DNA of 64,000 bases from Arenicola marina. Lineage: Eukaryota > Annelida > Polychaeta > Arenicolidae. Shown here piece by piece: positions 1 to 12,602 of this stretch. Positions within the stretch are counted from its first letter, which is position 1. Each line of letters opens with the position of its first letter. A program made the position numbers and the translations under genes. Location of the stretch: assembly GCA_964019135.1 (NCBI GenBank), contig OZ025265.1:20001143-20065142 (forward strand). The letters run 5' to 3'. Below the pieces are notes generated by a model that was not told the DNA's origin, ran no database searches, and saw only the letters and a list, made by a program, of their open reading frames with translations.

Positions 1-1320
1 TAAACACATGACTACAGTCATTAGATACAAAACCATGTGCACAGCTTCTAATTATTGACAAGCATTTCTCGCCTACTGTAACCTTACATAACCTTTACTG
101 TGAATAATGACATGTGTATTAGTTATTTCACGAATGATTTTATTTATAAAAGATTTTATAAAGCATGAAACATGCGTAAGACACAATCTGACATTCATTG
201 TGACCACCTGTGGACAGCCCATGACGTGTTGATACTCTCACACCCGAAATGGCTTTACTAACAAATTGACTTAAACACGCTTACTGTGCACATACAACAT
301 CAGATACTAACATATTTCTACAAAACATACCTGAAAGAAGGCAAGGGATTTACAAAACAATATCTGGCACTGGGGTTTTCCAAGGCAGGACGCGTTTAGA
401 GACGTTCTCCACCATTGCCTCCACCCTCAGTCAGTCAGTCAGTCAATACATCAATATCTAGTTCAAACCGGACACGACCTTTTATACGGAAGCTTACGGT
501 AAAACTGGGTCGCGCATGCGCTTAACTTGGAATATCTGCATCGTATAGCGAACGGCCTTAAACTTTGCACGAACGTTTGCCAAAATGGATGTTTCGATGA
601 ACCACGAATTTAGAAAAATTTAGAAGAATTTAGAACAATCAGCTTACAGTCTATTTAAGTAATACTGCCTGTTAGAAATGAGAACACGACACGCGATTCT
701 ATTAGACTAACATCTTAATTCGCGTTAATCATATGAATAAATTGACCAGAGCCATGACATTTACACATACAAACAAACATGTGCGGTAGACAAAATGTAG
801 CACTACACGAAACCGGCATAACATGAATGCATCACCGGTTTAAACAAAATCATTCCTAAAATGTATGCACGAGGTATATCTGCCGACGTTTTAGTCAATA
901 TGTATCAATACGTATTAGATTACCAGAATGAAAGATACAATTGAATAGCAAACATGCGATCCCATTAATTCCCCCTTGGACGATTCACCCAAACTCTGCC
1001 GCAAGGTGTCGTTCCACAGGGTAGATTCTCCGCCGACTAAGCCACAACCAGCAATATTGTGAAGCCAATCAATAGAAAATATTAAAATAAAACGCCGTCT
1101 TGTCTGGAAACCAGAAGCTATACACAGAAAACCGCTTGTTATCATGGCTCAAAATATGGTTTCAAGCATCATTAGACATAGCTAGCATTAGCGGATCCAG
1201 AATTTAAAGGGTGCTTAAGCCGCAGTAGCGCCCCGCTGGACCCGCCACTGGCTATATATTGCACCCTCCCGGCGCCAGTTAGTAATGTCCCTCGGTTATA
1301 CTACTAAAACGAGTATCAGT
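1..1320. other. No gene recognised; 3' flank of the Shisa-like gene
   Basis: I see no convincing exon here. Positions 1190-1215 contain a degenerate GCGGATCCAG start of the CAGGGGCGGATC-ended repeat family. Near 420-440 there is a short CAGT tetranucleotide run. A CAG/GTATGT splice-like site on the minus strand near 332 follows a 22-codon open frame, but nothing else supports an exon. Confidence 0.4.
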
Positions 1321-4300
1321 TCACGGTAATTCTTTTCCTCGCGACTGGCGATTTCTGCCCAGGATGAGGCAGCACAAGGGTCCCATGCCAACGATTGTCA
1401 CGGAGATAAGGGCGAAGGCCACGGCACCCAACATATGCTGGCGCCATCTACCGGAAGAGTGGAGACAATAAAAATCCCATTAAAAAAAGTATCGAAATGG
1501 ACATGAACGATTTCCATTTATCCATGTGATTGCATTATGAACCATTTAACACTAAATTTCTCATTCGTTCCTTGGCCCAACAGTATCGTCGATATTTAAA
1601 AACATTATGAAAAACATTCTTTCTTCCATTTAAAAACTTTTCCGTATTTCAAAAACAGGGCGCTGCTTGATACATGTGTATTGCTACATATACCGGACAG
1701 CGATCGCGTTAATTCTCAACATGTTGAAGGTTTACTCGTTAGATATACATTTGTTTAAGGTTTTCCTTTTAAATTTACATTCGTTTCAAGCAGCTTACTA
1801 ACAGTATCTCAAAATTATCTTGCATATATGTTTTATATCTCGTTGAGCCAGTAAAACAACAATTTCAAGATGAAACTGCGCGGACTTGTTAATCGCGCGC
1901 GGACGTCCTAGCGAGCCGCGGTGGACATCAGACAGAATACCGAACAGCGAACAGGCGCGCAGGCATATAAAGCTGGCCACCAACTTCTGCTCCGGTGAAC
2001 AAATTTCCTCTCTCCGGATAGGCCACAGGCTTTCAGGATTTTAATTCAAGACGGAATATACTTACTTGAGATGGAGAAGAGATTGGCAATATATAAATTA
2101 CAGAATATATTGCTTTAAGGTTTTCGCTTTACATTTACATATGTTGAAGAATCTTCAACGTAAGACAAGTTGGAGATGAAGAAACGCGTTTGTAGTTTTG
2201 CTAAGGTTTCTCTTGATATGTCATCATGTAAACCAAAGTTTCAACAAGGTTGAACTTGTTGAAAACGTTGAAGCAAACTTGTGGAAAAAGTTTAAGCAAA
2301 CTTGTTGAGGTTTCCCATGTGATGAGATTTGTTTTCCATTTTCCATTTGTTTGTAGCGAAAATTGCGCTACGGCAGGTTTACATTTAAGGTTTGAATAAA
2401 CTTAAACCTGTTGAGAATAACCAAACGCGCTCAGTGATTAGTCATATTTAAGAACCAAGGAACTAACATGCCATTGACATAATTCCATGGTTATCTCACA
2501 ATATATTAAATTCTAGCATTGTTGGTTTCACATATAACTCAGCATACCAAATACCAAACGATTTTTCACAGGTTAAAATGTATCAAGTCGTTGATTGACC
2601 ATTTGATCATAAGACGGAAATATCGATGTATTATTGTCCTGGTATAGACAGTCGGACTAATAGGACTGTACGGTCACTACGGGATCTGATCGAGATCTCA
2701 CGAAACAGGGATATTTATGCTCTACGTCAATGCTATAGGATCAACGGCCTGTACGTGCTACATACCTTCCGGTTGTTTGCGTTCACTCGCTTCACATACA
2801 AATTGATGCTTAATCTGTCCTTGGCTGCACAACTAATCACGGAATTGAACCAAAGCAAAAAAAAAATAGTTTCACACCCACTCGATTCTTCACGCATAAA
2901 CCGCGCAGCGAGCCGGTTTCCAACACTCAAACGTTGACTACAATCAGTGTCACGCGTCACGAAGCAGTAGCAAGGTCCTAAACCGGAAATAGAGCCCGCG
3001 AGAACTGTACAGCTCTATTTGCTGTCAAGCAGGTGCAATGTTACCATGGCAACAAGCAGTCAACCTACCGCGTGTGAGTATCCAGGCAACAGAACTCGGC
3101 GTGGGGCTCGCCACAGCACATGTGGAAATCGGCAGACTCGTCACGTGACATGGGACACGTGAAGGCCCCCAGCGTGACATTGCCAGAGGTCACATGGTGG
3201 TTCACACACACAAAGCTACCTTGAAATGGAAGACAGGCATCTCGTAGGCTATTTCACCGAAAATTAACAATAATATACTTAGTGTTAGACCAAAAATTTT
3301 TTGGTCAATAATAGTAATAACAGTTATTTAAGCCATTAAGAAATTATGTGCCATAATGGCAAATGGCGTCTGCAGAAGCAATTATCAGAGTACACTTAAT
3401 CTTCATGTTTATAACCATCCCACGTACTTTTGCAAAGAGTAGGGAATCCTTCCCGGAGACATGGCTCATCCCTACCTTTGACCCTGGCCGTTATCGTGAT
3501 AGATCAACATCGGTTAAAGCGTCCTATTTAAACCAAACGAAAAGGAGGGTGGGTGAACAGTGGGGGGGGGGGGGGGGAGTGTAACCGCTATACATCTGAT
3601 GTAATATTGTCACCACGTACCGTTCTCTATCCCGTCCTTCATGTTGCCGAAAGCTGGCGTGTTCAGGAACGATCGGTATTTCTCCGAGAAATTGTCATAG
3701 TACCCCAGGCTATGGCCCTGGTATATATCTACCAGATCATCTCTCTGTGGTGGGGGAAGAGATCTGGGGAGTGACAGATATATTAATATAGACATATTGC
3801 CATACTGTCAACCTGACGTGCGTGAGGATTACATTGTCGCAGATTACAACTGGGTTTAATGGGAGTTCATCAGAGATTCTGTTCAATGCCGAACGGCGTA
3901 GAAAGCACATGAAACAGTCGTGATTGGCACAAGAGAATTGCACTTTTTCTATGCAAAGTCAAGCATCCCTGCCCCAGTCGTAAAAAAGGGCGCCCCCCCC
4001 CCTCGCCCCTGTAATAAAATTAAAAATAAAATTCCTAGATCCGCCGCTGCACCCTATAGGGTGAAAGCATCACGCAGAATACAAAATTCGGCAACAAAAC
4101 GAGAATAAGAGACCCCTTACCTTAGTTTAATCCGATTTAGCTAGGTTGCTTGTAAAACATACTCACATTTTTTTGCCCTATTTATAATTAATGTATATTT
4201 GTACCAAAACGTGCAATTTACTGGCACCATTGGATGCAATACTCGAGCATGAATGGAAAGCGGCACATCAGTGTTATACGTATGACAGTCAAGCGAACCA

Positions 4301-5074
4301 CAATACACAGAACCACAGTATTAGACTGTTTCGGTCTAATATAAGACATAAGATATATTCTCTAATCTCTTGTCATGAGAGCACGTGAGGGTGAGGGTGT
4401 ATTGACTCACGCATAGGGTGAATCGGCTCTGACAGGGGCGCGAGCAATGACGTCATATGGCGTTAGACCAGACGCCTCGCTCTTCTTCCGACCCTTGGCG
4501 GACGCCTTGTCTGATCACGTGACCGCGCAAAGAAAAGAAAGACAACGCCAGAATGAGTTCGGTTGGTAAGCCTGCTGAGGTGCTTAAAATTATGGGACAT
4601 CCCAAAAATAATGGGACAATAATTTAAATGAAATATTGCATAGTCTGTTCGTTATATATTTACAATGCGTCACCATGTCCCCTCGAAGCTTCAAGAAATG
4701 CGTCATTTGAAATGTTTATGCGACGAATGACGCAAGACGCGCACCTATCAGAATCGCTGCATATAAGATCATGGGTTTGCACCTCCATAGCTCACTTAGT
4801 AAGCAATCGGAGTATATCAAAGGTCCTGGGTTTGAACCCTGGTACCTACATTTGGAGCAATTTAATCTCAATGGCCTTTACGTCTTGGAGATTACTTTGT
4901 GGATCATGCGATTTAATGACCTTTAAGACAAACATTAACTTCAGATCGAAAAATGCCACAAAGCCTTTCGGAATTCATTAAACGGTAAATAAATTCCTTG
5001 ATTAATTACTTTACATAATTAAATACTATACCTGCGAGTAGCGGCAGCAGCAGAATTATCACGGCTGTTTTCAT
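1321..5074 (-). CDS. Small Shisa/WBP1-like single-pass membrane protein (3 exons)
   Basis: Three short minus-strand exons join in phase: 5074-5032, 3219-3069 and 1447-1321, giving 106 residues. Exon 1 encodes a signal peptide (MKTAVIILLLPLLAG) with A at -3 and a GT donor. Exon 2 holds one N-glycosylation site (NVT) and a cysteine-rich patch, FTCP then DFHMCCG then EFCC, which resembles the Shisa/WBP1/VOPP1 type ectodomain. Exon 3 has a pyrimidine-rich acceptor and encodes a hydrophobic span (about residues 70-95, LGAVAFALISVTIVGMGP) followed by CC and a short basic tail ending KELP-stop. Known family role: Shisa-type proteins act in the secretory or endosomal membrane and modulate receptor trafficking. 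Inference: this is a short family relative. The proline-rich tail of typical Shisa proteins is absent, so a further 3' exon is possible (a weak GT follows the last proline). The phase agreement (1 then 2) strongly supports the model. Confidence 0.68.
4780..4862 (+). repeat. tRNA-derived SINE-like fragment
   Basis: An A-box-like stretch (ATAGCTCACTTAGTAAGC) is followed by a B-box-like stretch (GGGTTTGAACCCTGG), spaced as in a tRNA gene. The stems do not pair as a functional tRNA, so I read it as the head of a tRNA-derived SINE. It lies in intron 1 of the Shisa-like gene. Confidence 0.45.
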
Positions 5075-5564
5075 TGTCTTGATATCTAGGTTACTCATCA
5101 CAGGGTACTTTAAGTCCTACAGCCAGGAGGCTATAAACACAACAACTACGTCTCGTACGTAGTGGAGGGCGCGACCGGCTTAACTCCAAGAGTCCGTCTA
5201 GTTGGTGTCTTGCGATCCGGTTGGATAATTCTATACAAAACAAATAAAGGGCCTCAAAGTGTTTGTATTTGGTACTAAAGTAGGCCACACAAATCTGTAG
5301 TTTTGTCGTCTACTTATCGTAGTTGGTCTATATAAATAGTTGGTCTATATAAATGAATATAAATTGTACTGAATCTGCTCAATATTGACTTTGAAGTTTT
5401 AGGATTATGCATTGACCAATGTTAGAGCTCGCTTAGGATTACAGTACGATAGAGCTGCCTGTGGGCCGATAGAATAAACTAAACCATAACAACATCTTAC
5501 AGCTAGGATTGTGCGATTATGCCATCAACGGTCTCTACAACTAAGGGTTTAAACATCCCAAACT

Positions 5565-5755
5565 CCCAAATATTCTAGCGACGCCAACAAAACGACGCGA
5601 AATATTCTAGAGACGCCAACAAATTGATGTCAAATATTCCGGTAACGTCAAACAATGACGTCAACTATTCCGGAGACGCAAACAAAATGACGCCAACTAT
5701 TCCGGAGACGCCAACAAAATGACGTCAACTATTCCAGAGGCGCTCTTCAGCAGTT
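5565..5755. repeat. Minisatellite, about 35-bp period, with TGACGTCA sites
   Basis: About five imperfect units built on GACGCCAACAAAATGACGTC plus AACTATTCCGGA. Two units hold the perfect palindrome TGACGTCA (CRE-type). The array lies roughly 500 bp upstream of the start codon of the minus-strand Shisa-like gene. Whether it is regulatory is unknown. Confidence 0.6.
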
Positions 5756-8530
5756 TACGGGCTAACTGTTTATTCCGACATGAGATAAAACACTAACCTT
5801 CGTAATGGCTTGTCGCTTCGTCTTCAGGGTCCGTATTCATAATTGCCGCGTAGGCTACGCTACTAGAATTAGCGTTACGGGGAATATTTTTCGAGCGATT
5901 GTCGGGTTCAAAATACATAAGTACTCACCCAAGAAGTGGATTTTCTGAGCGCCAAAATTATATTAAAGAAGATTTCTTAATCATGAGCACCGCCACGAGC
6001 TGGTGAGGCTAAGACGACAATGCACTTATCGTGCGTAAGTTACGAGGGATTATGAATACGGCACAATTGGCTCATGCTAATGCAAGCTACATTCGTGAAC
6101 TTTTGCAGCCAGGAAGTATAATTACGTTTGCTTAATGGGATACCGCGAGGGGCAGCCCTCCTGCTTCACGCAGAGATAGGTATATAGGTCTGTATGGCCC
6201 AATTTACATATTAATGTGCGCAGAAGTGACTCAACACATCGACATCATTTCATATTTAATTTAAGCTTGGAGGTGCGAGAATTAACAGGCTATTCTGTTT
6301 CCGGTACGTTGATGGAATAGTAGGCTCTTTGAACTTTAGCCGCCACACATCGTGAGGTTGTAACAATATGTACAATATGTACCGGGAGAAAATCGCTTTA
6401 TATAAATCTGCCTGGTAAAGTATTCATCTGAGACAGTTCTCTTTGTAAAAATCGATTCCTTAATTATTACCCACTTGTACTCTGTCATTCTCCAATATAG
6501 AACTGAACTGTCAAGTCTTTCTTTGTTCACTCTTCCATCCTATAAGACATATTGAAACAAACGTAAGCGGCAGGCAATGCATCGATTGGTGCTTTAGGCC
6601 AGAATTGTACACACACGGGTTAAACAGGGCCAAGAAATCCCATGGATAATGGAACGAAATGAGGACAGGCACTAGACACGGGTGGTGGCTCCACCAGGCG
6701 GTGGGCCCATAGAACTGCATTATATATCATTTTTTTTCCGTTATTTAGTTACCTCCCGGTATCCGCCTGTAAACCCGGTTTATGGATTTATGGACAGCTT
6801 GTAAGGTCTGTCTGTGCACGATTCTGGTAAATACTTTTACCCATCAACACCAGGACTAAATATAGTGCAACCCTCCAGTGTGCCAGTTCGTAGTAAACTG
6901 ATGCGTTAATCTAGTGAGGTAACAGTTTGGCAACAGTGCGACGAGAGAATACAATCAGTTGCAGACAGTCTAAGCACACCCCGGATAGCATTCACTCGGT
7001 CTCCCGGCAGAGGGCGCTCCGCTTGCGCTATAGAGGAAAGAGCTCCCTCTGTTGGTAGAGTGACATGCACTCTAACTACGGGTTACCCAGGATTACGTTT
7101 GTGGTAGTGTCCTTCCGACTGTATCCATGTTCCGAGGCGTTTTGTTAACGTTAGTATCACTTCCTGAAGACCTTACCTCAGTTACGTCAACCTACGTCCA
7201 AGTAATGCAAGTTGATACGAAGAGGTTCCTTTCCGCATTAGGCTGGTTCTATTTTTGCTGATCTGCGTAGTCGGGTGAATTGTCGTCTGCTTTGGTTGTA
7301 CGAACTATACCGCTGCCAGACGCAAAGCTGCCGTTGCAGTGATCAATGAAACCGACAGAGCTTGGCGTGTCGGGACGCGAGCGCGGTCTCTAGTCGATAA
7401 CGTTATTCATGTGAGACAAGGGGAATAGATTGGTTATGGGTGGATAGGCTGGAGAAAGCGGGAGGTATGTAAAGTATATGTATGCAGTCAGACTGCTGGG
7501 GTGGCGGTGTGTGTGTGTGTGTGTGGGGGGGGGGGGGGTGTTCTTTTATTGAGCTCGGTAAGTCGTTGAGCAAGTCGATATGGTCCTTAGCTGTTCTCCT
7601 TATAGGGTTAAATCAGTCTACTGCGAGACCAAGCATTAAGGTCTACCTAAATTGGAAATAGAGGTCTGACCTAATTAGGGCAAAACGGTTGGTCACGCTG
7701 TATTCTTACGCGTGTGTGTGTTTGTTTACTCGTGATTTACATACGGCATATGCGTCTAAGTCTCAAATGAACCATCAATCTAGTTCACTTTTCACATTGT
7801 TATATTTTCATATTACAACCGAAAATATGTCAACGGAGATATTTTTGAGAACATATGCTCCCCTCCCCCCCCCCCCTTTCAATTATGTGCCCCCTGGCCT
7901 CTCCTTATATATTACAATGCATCAAGCTCATTAGTTTTTGTGTTCTTTCTTCACCTTGTCAACGATTATAGAGCGTGCAAATAGTTCGTAACGTGCACCA
8001 CGGTCACCGACGTCTGAGGCTATCGCACACATTTCTTTCATGTTTTTGTGGAAAAAATTATTGTGCGCCCTCCCCCCCCCCACCTTCCAAGAATTCCTCC
8101 CCACACCTTTGGATCCCACCCCTAAAAGGATATTCCTGAATGTTATTTGTTTATCTTCCCTAAACCAAGTTAATTCTGAGCAAGATAAACTCGTGGCACG
8201 AACACTTAAAGCAAAGTCATGATTTTAATGTACGCGCGCGTTATGGTGTGATATCGTCATTCTACCAGTCGCTAGGTGGCGTTTAAGACTAATGATGCTA
8301 CGCCAATAGGGCTATAAAGTCTCGTTCGCTTAGACTTCCGGTTTACTCATTTTGGGGACAAACAAACAAAACACGTGTTCGGAACGAGTTTAGAATCTCT
8401 GCGCACACTGGTATCCTGACTATCTGTGACGTAGACGTGACGTGTATGTTACGCAAAGAGAGAGACTAGGAACCAGACTACCTGCGCAAAAACCAGGCGC
8501 CGAGGGGTGGGTCCATTGCGGAAGGCCTAG
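5756..8530. other. Intergenic, no gene recognised
   Basis: No supported exon. It contains a (GT)n run passing into poly-G at about 7511-7539 and a poly-C tract near 7866-7877. Short open frames lack splice support, and their inferred proteins have no recognisable motif. Confidence 0.4.
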
Positions 8531-8534
8531 CGCA

Positions 8535-9197
8535 AAACGGATAGATGACATATGTTTTATTCGTTTGCGCCATCACAATGACGAATATTTGTTACGACGG
8601 GACAATACGACTGAGAAACTAACGTTTTTTTGCGTTTCCTACGAAAACCAGGCATTATGACGTCACACGGATTCTCCCCGGTGACAACGTTGGCGCAACG
8701 CTTTAAACAGAACACTTACAAAAATGAAGAAACTTGGCCTTTTGGTGATCCAAAATTGATACGAAAACATCCAACTGCTCTTATTTTATCTTTACCATGT
8801 GGTTTAATGACGCCCCCGTGTGTTGTTACTCCATGCACTGCACATCTTGACAGCGGAATGGTTAAGTCGATCACTTGCTCTCGCCATTTTTGTTACCGCG
8901 GAGGCACGCGAAACTCCTTGACATCACTCGCTGTTTGGTGCACTTGCGAAAGCCCGGGTGCAGGGCTAAATTTAGAACGTTATTTTTAGCTTTCGAGTGT
9001 TTTGAAGACGGATTTTTCCTTGTATATTCCCAAAGTTCTGCGCTTCATCGCCTCCAAATATTTCAACGTATATCTCCCATAGCCATGTTTAGTGAAATGG
9101 TACTCATAGTCTTTAGAATAAACCTGGAAATAAATTGACTTATAGCTACCTATAGTTCAACATGGAGCACGTGTGTTTGTTTGTCCCCAAAACTGAA
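8535..9197 (+). repeat. Interspersed repeat R1, uninterrupted copy
   Basis: About 660 bp, closely matching two separated blocks at 46355-46642 and 50360-50707. It runs from AAAACGGATAGA to CCCCAAAACTGAAGT and has no conserved reading frame between copies, so I read it as a non-coding interspersed element. It includes about 35 bp near 8940-8980 that the other copy lacks. It matters because it shows the unfilled target site (ATGACGCCCCCGTG) of the foldback-like element at 46643-50353. Confidence 0.75.
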
Positions 9198-9708
9198 GTC
9201 ACGCGGCCCGATCGCGAGAACTGTATAGCCCTATCACCGGTGAGCCCATATACCTGTATACCTATTTTTAGCGCACGCACGCTGATCCCGAAAGTACGGG
9301 CAAACAAACGCGTGAAGCTGAGGCGCGCAAGGTTAAACCCAATGGGAGTATGGCGGCCTCGGATTTTTTCAAATTGATAAAATTCTCACAGGGCGACGTT
9401 CCTCGGACGAAATGTGCTGTAGTAACACTACTTAACAACATTCATGTACCAGTTATCTGGTTCGCGCTATGAATGGAAAGACCATTGCAGATATCCAATA
9501 ACAACAGTTCCGCAATGTACCATAGGAGCTAGTATAATTTTGCTAAACATCTGACATTAAAATGCGCAATTCTCTGTAGCCCACCGGGCCCCACCACTTT
9601 CTCTTGACGTTGTACGGTTACATATGTGACAGTTGGCGGCCGGCTGTGAAAGCAGGCCACCGTCACGAGGAAATGAGAACAACTGAGGTGGCGGTCAAGA
9701 GGTTTATT

Positions 9709-9804
9709 TACCTGTATGGTGAATAAATACAGATAGAACATAAACAAATGAATGATCAGCCGTTGACGGTCTGTCCACGGCTACGAATAGAGAGGAAGTG
9801 AAGT
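9709..9804. repeat. 96-bp direct repeat, copy 1
   Basis: A 96-bp segment beginning TACCTGTATGGTGAATAAAT recurs at 9961-10056 with only one visible mismatch; 156 bp separate the copies. The near identity points to a recent local duplication, or to two copies of one element end. No coding potential is apparent. Confidence 0.8.
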
Positions 9805-9960
9805 TTATTACACGCTACTTACAGGAGAACTGTATCGTCACTTATGTGCATAAGACTAATACTATTATATAAACAATAAGATACCGTTTAAACTAGTCTC
9901 ATAATTATGTAATAATGAACGAGAGTATGAGTTGAAAGTGAAATGAAAATGAGAGGCACA

Positions 9961-10056
9961 TACCTGTATGGTGAATAAATACAGATAGAACATAAACAAA
10001 TGAATGATCAGCCGTTGACGGTCTGTCCACGGTTACGAATAGAGAGGAAGTGAAGT
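9961..10056. repeat. 96-bp direct repeat, copy 2
   Basis: Second copy of the segment at 9709-9804, in the same orientation. The single difference seen is GGCTACG versus GGTTACG near its 3' end. Confidence 0.8.
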
Positions 10057-11655
10057 AAGTTAGGCTTTCAAACCAGTGTCACATGCCACATCTCTCTAAT
10101 GACCAATGAGGGATAAATATGATGTGACTGACCAATGAGATGTGGTTATAGCGGGTAGTCATGACTACATGATAACAATTATGGAGTCACCTAGTGAGAG
10201 AATGAAACTATGAAAGCCAATGAACTAATGTTATATTGTTATAATGCTATGGAAGACCACTCAAATAATAATCCTGCTACACATACATGGGCAGGGATTA
10301 TACAGTCTCCTTGTTCTGGTGTATGATTACCTCAAGGTACATTATTAGCCAGGCACTGCGAGGGGTCGATATAGAGGGAGGGGAGAGGCAACCGTTGTTG
10401 GTTTAGGAGCCTGTGCGCCCTCACCCCGCCTCTCCCTTGCCCCCCCCCCCACCACCACCCCATCCAGTTGCATCCAACTTCAATATCATTGCCCCGGGAG
10501 GTTTATTGGCCCGTTAACCTTTCATATACATGTACACATATGTGGTCAACATCACTTTTTTTCTCTGCGAGCCGTATATCGCAGGGTTTGTTTTGGACCT
10601 AGGCATTATATATCGATGTTTATATTATGCACGTTATATTGCTGTTTACATTTGTTTGTTTTGAAGTGAACTCATGCATAGCAGCGAAGAACGAAGCTGA
10701 TATAGACATCACCTTAGATTGCAGGCAGTGGTATCACTTGAGTTTTTCCCAATATATCTTGTCTCATAACTTAAAATCGGGAGTGCTGCGTATATGTTTT
10801 AGTTCAGATGGTCATACATTCATGTATACAATTTCTAGCGCATCATTTAGGCTTCCCAATAAAACTGTCTGAAAATTGTTATTTGCCTTGAGACTTTTCC
10901 GCACACACTTGACCAATAGTTCTTGGAAGTTAACCAAGCACCCAACAACAAATATTACAAGCCCCAACTTGGCTTTTGAACCCCCCTCCCCACCGAGCGT
11001 GTCCACCTACGACCCCCCCACCAGATCTCTGTACATTACCAAATGTACTGATGCTCAAGCGTGCAGGCTTATGAAAAATTCACATTTGATGGAGTTGAAA
11101 TAATTAGTTATTGGTGACGGTGGAAGAACAAATAGTGATTTATTTTAATCTATTTTAATGATTAATGAGTTGTATTTTGTAGATTAAAAAAGTATATATC
11201 GCACAAACTGATCTACCTAGGCTATGTAATCCCAATTCATAGTGCGGTTCTCAATTGGCTGGCCTCCCTGCTCTTTCCCTGCTCTTTCGTGTAAGTAGTG
11301 GGGGGGGGGGGTGGGCTTTTGTGGGAGTAAAGATGCTAGTAACCCTTAACAAATATATTCCACTCAATACATGTTAGTAAATTTTGAAAGTGCCAATCCT
11401 GGATACCTATAAGGAATGAGACAACGCAGGTTTGACTACTATTGCAATTTGTTTTGGGTAGATCCCTAGTTAGCCCGGACCATAATGTTCATGCTACATG
11501 TGCATGTGTGTTTACCAAAAGCTTGCCAGTCAATTCCGGTCGGAAACGGCTCGTGCGCATTTTGCGACTGCATCATGATCTAAAAATAGCCTAGCCCGCT
11601 ATTTAACGTCTTCTGAGGCCTGGACACAATGTTGGAAATCCTCGTGATCCTCCTC
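10057..11655. other. Intergenic, no gene recognised
   Basis: No supported exon. Poly-C (about 10439-10452) and poly-G (about 11300-11311) tracts are present. Two short plus-strand open frames near 10627-10872 and 10876-11103 carry no family motif and no clear splice context. Confidence 0.35.
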
Positions 11656-11659
11656 TGTG

Positions 11660-12160
11660 TGGGGAGCAAGCTCCCCGCACGGGGGCGCTACGCAAGCTCC
11701 GCTTTTACTTCTGTCGGCGGGGGGCAAACTTAAAGTTTTTTGAAAAAACGGTCAAATCAGCAGAATAAAACATAACGAGTTCTGTTTATCTAATACAGCA
11801 AAATACGTATGGTACCATGGTAAAAAAAATTCTAATTGAGACAGAACTCTTTCCTTTCTTCATCTGATACCGTGTGATATTAGGCTTAGGCTGGGTCCCC
11901 GGCACTAATTTGTGGAAATGGATTGAGGAAGAACGCCAACAACAGAGATAGGGCAGGCCAGTTCTCTCGGGTTCTACTTTCGGCCCGGCAGTCTGGTGAT
12001 AAGCAAAAAAAAAACACGTGCCGTTTTTGAGTCCTTGCGGAGTGAGTCGAAGGCAGAGAGTGGGTGGGGAGCAAGGTCTGGAAGAAAAATGTACCACCGC
12101 GCTATCGGACCACAATCTCTGCTCTCCGCGGAGTTTGACTAATCCGCTCATATACCGGAA
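11660..12160 (+). repeat. Interspersed repeat R2, copy 1
   Basis: Starts GAGCAAGCTCCCCGCACGGG and contains GACAGAACTCTTTC and TAGGCTTAGGCTGGGTCCC, which recur in the same order at 14935-15365 and in reverse complement at about 57765-58165. Three copies in 64 kb indicate a common non-autonomous element of roughly 430-500 bp. No conserved open frame. Confidence 0.7.
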
Positions 12161-12294
12161 CTCATCCTGAGAGTACGAATGTAGCCACCAGCGGATTATG
12201 CTATAAAAGGGGGCGTGGCGGAATTACAATTCTTCTTGTTTGATACTCTCGTTTTTGGCGTCATCATTATAGAATCGACCCGCAGGGATGCGAC

Positions 12295-12440
12295 ACGCAC
12301 AACGATAACACTACACTACGGATTCATGATAACTCTACAATACGGATTCATGATAACGCTACAATACGGCTTCATGATAACGCTACAATACGGATTCATG
12401 GTAACACTACAATACGGATTAATGATGCCACTGTAATACG
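12295..12440. repeat. 24-bp minisatellite 3' of HAO-A
   Basis: About six copies of a 24-bp unit (CTACAATACGGATTCATGAT plus AACG). It lies about 160 bp beyond the HAO-A stop codon. The period is a multiple of three, which explains a short repetitive open frame across it. Confidence 0.75.
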
Positions 12441-12602
12441 GAGTTTCAAGTAGATATAGGTGTATATATATATGCCAAGCACAAGATCAAATAGGCCATA
12501 AGAAATAAAGCTAGTTTAATCTGAAATTCATGTTAATACCCTGATTACCATAGTACAACTTTGGCTTCCATGTATTCAATGAACCATCGTTACACTGTGT
12601 GA

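Noticed and set aside
4628-4981. 117-codon plus-strand open frame
   Set aside because: It overlaps a tRNA-derived SINE fragment inside an intron of the Shisa-like gene and shows no motif.
8630-8989. 119-codon open frame in repeat R1
   Set aside because: The second R1 copy at 46.4 kb does not keep the frame (different stops and length), so there is no sign of coding constraint.
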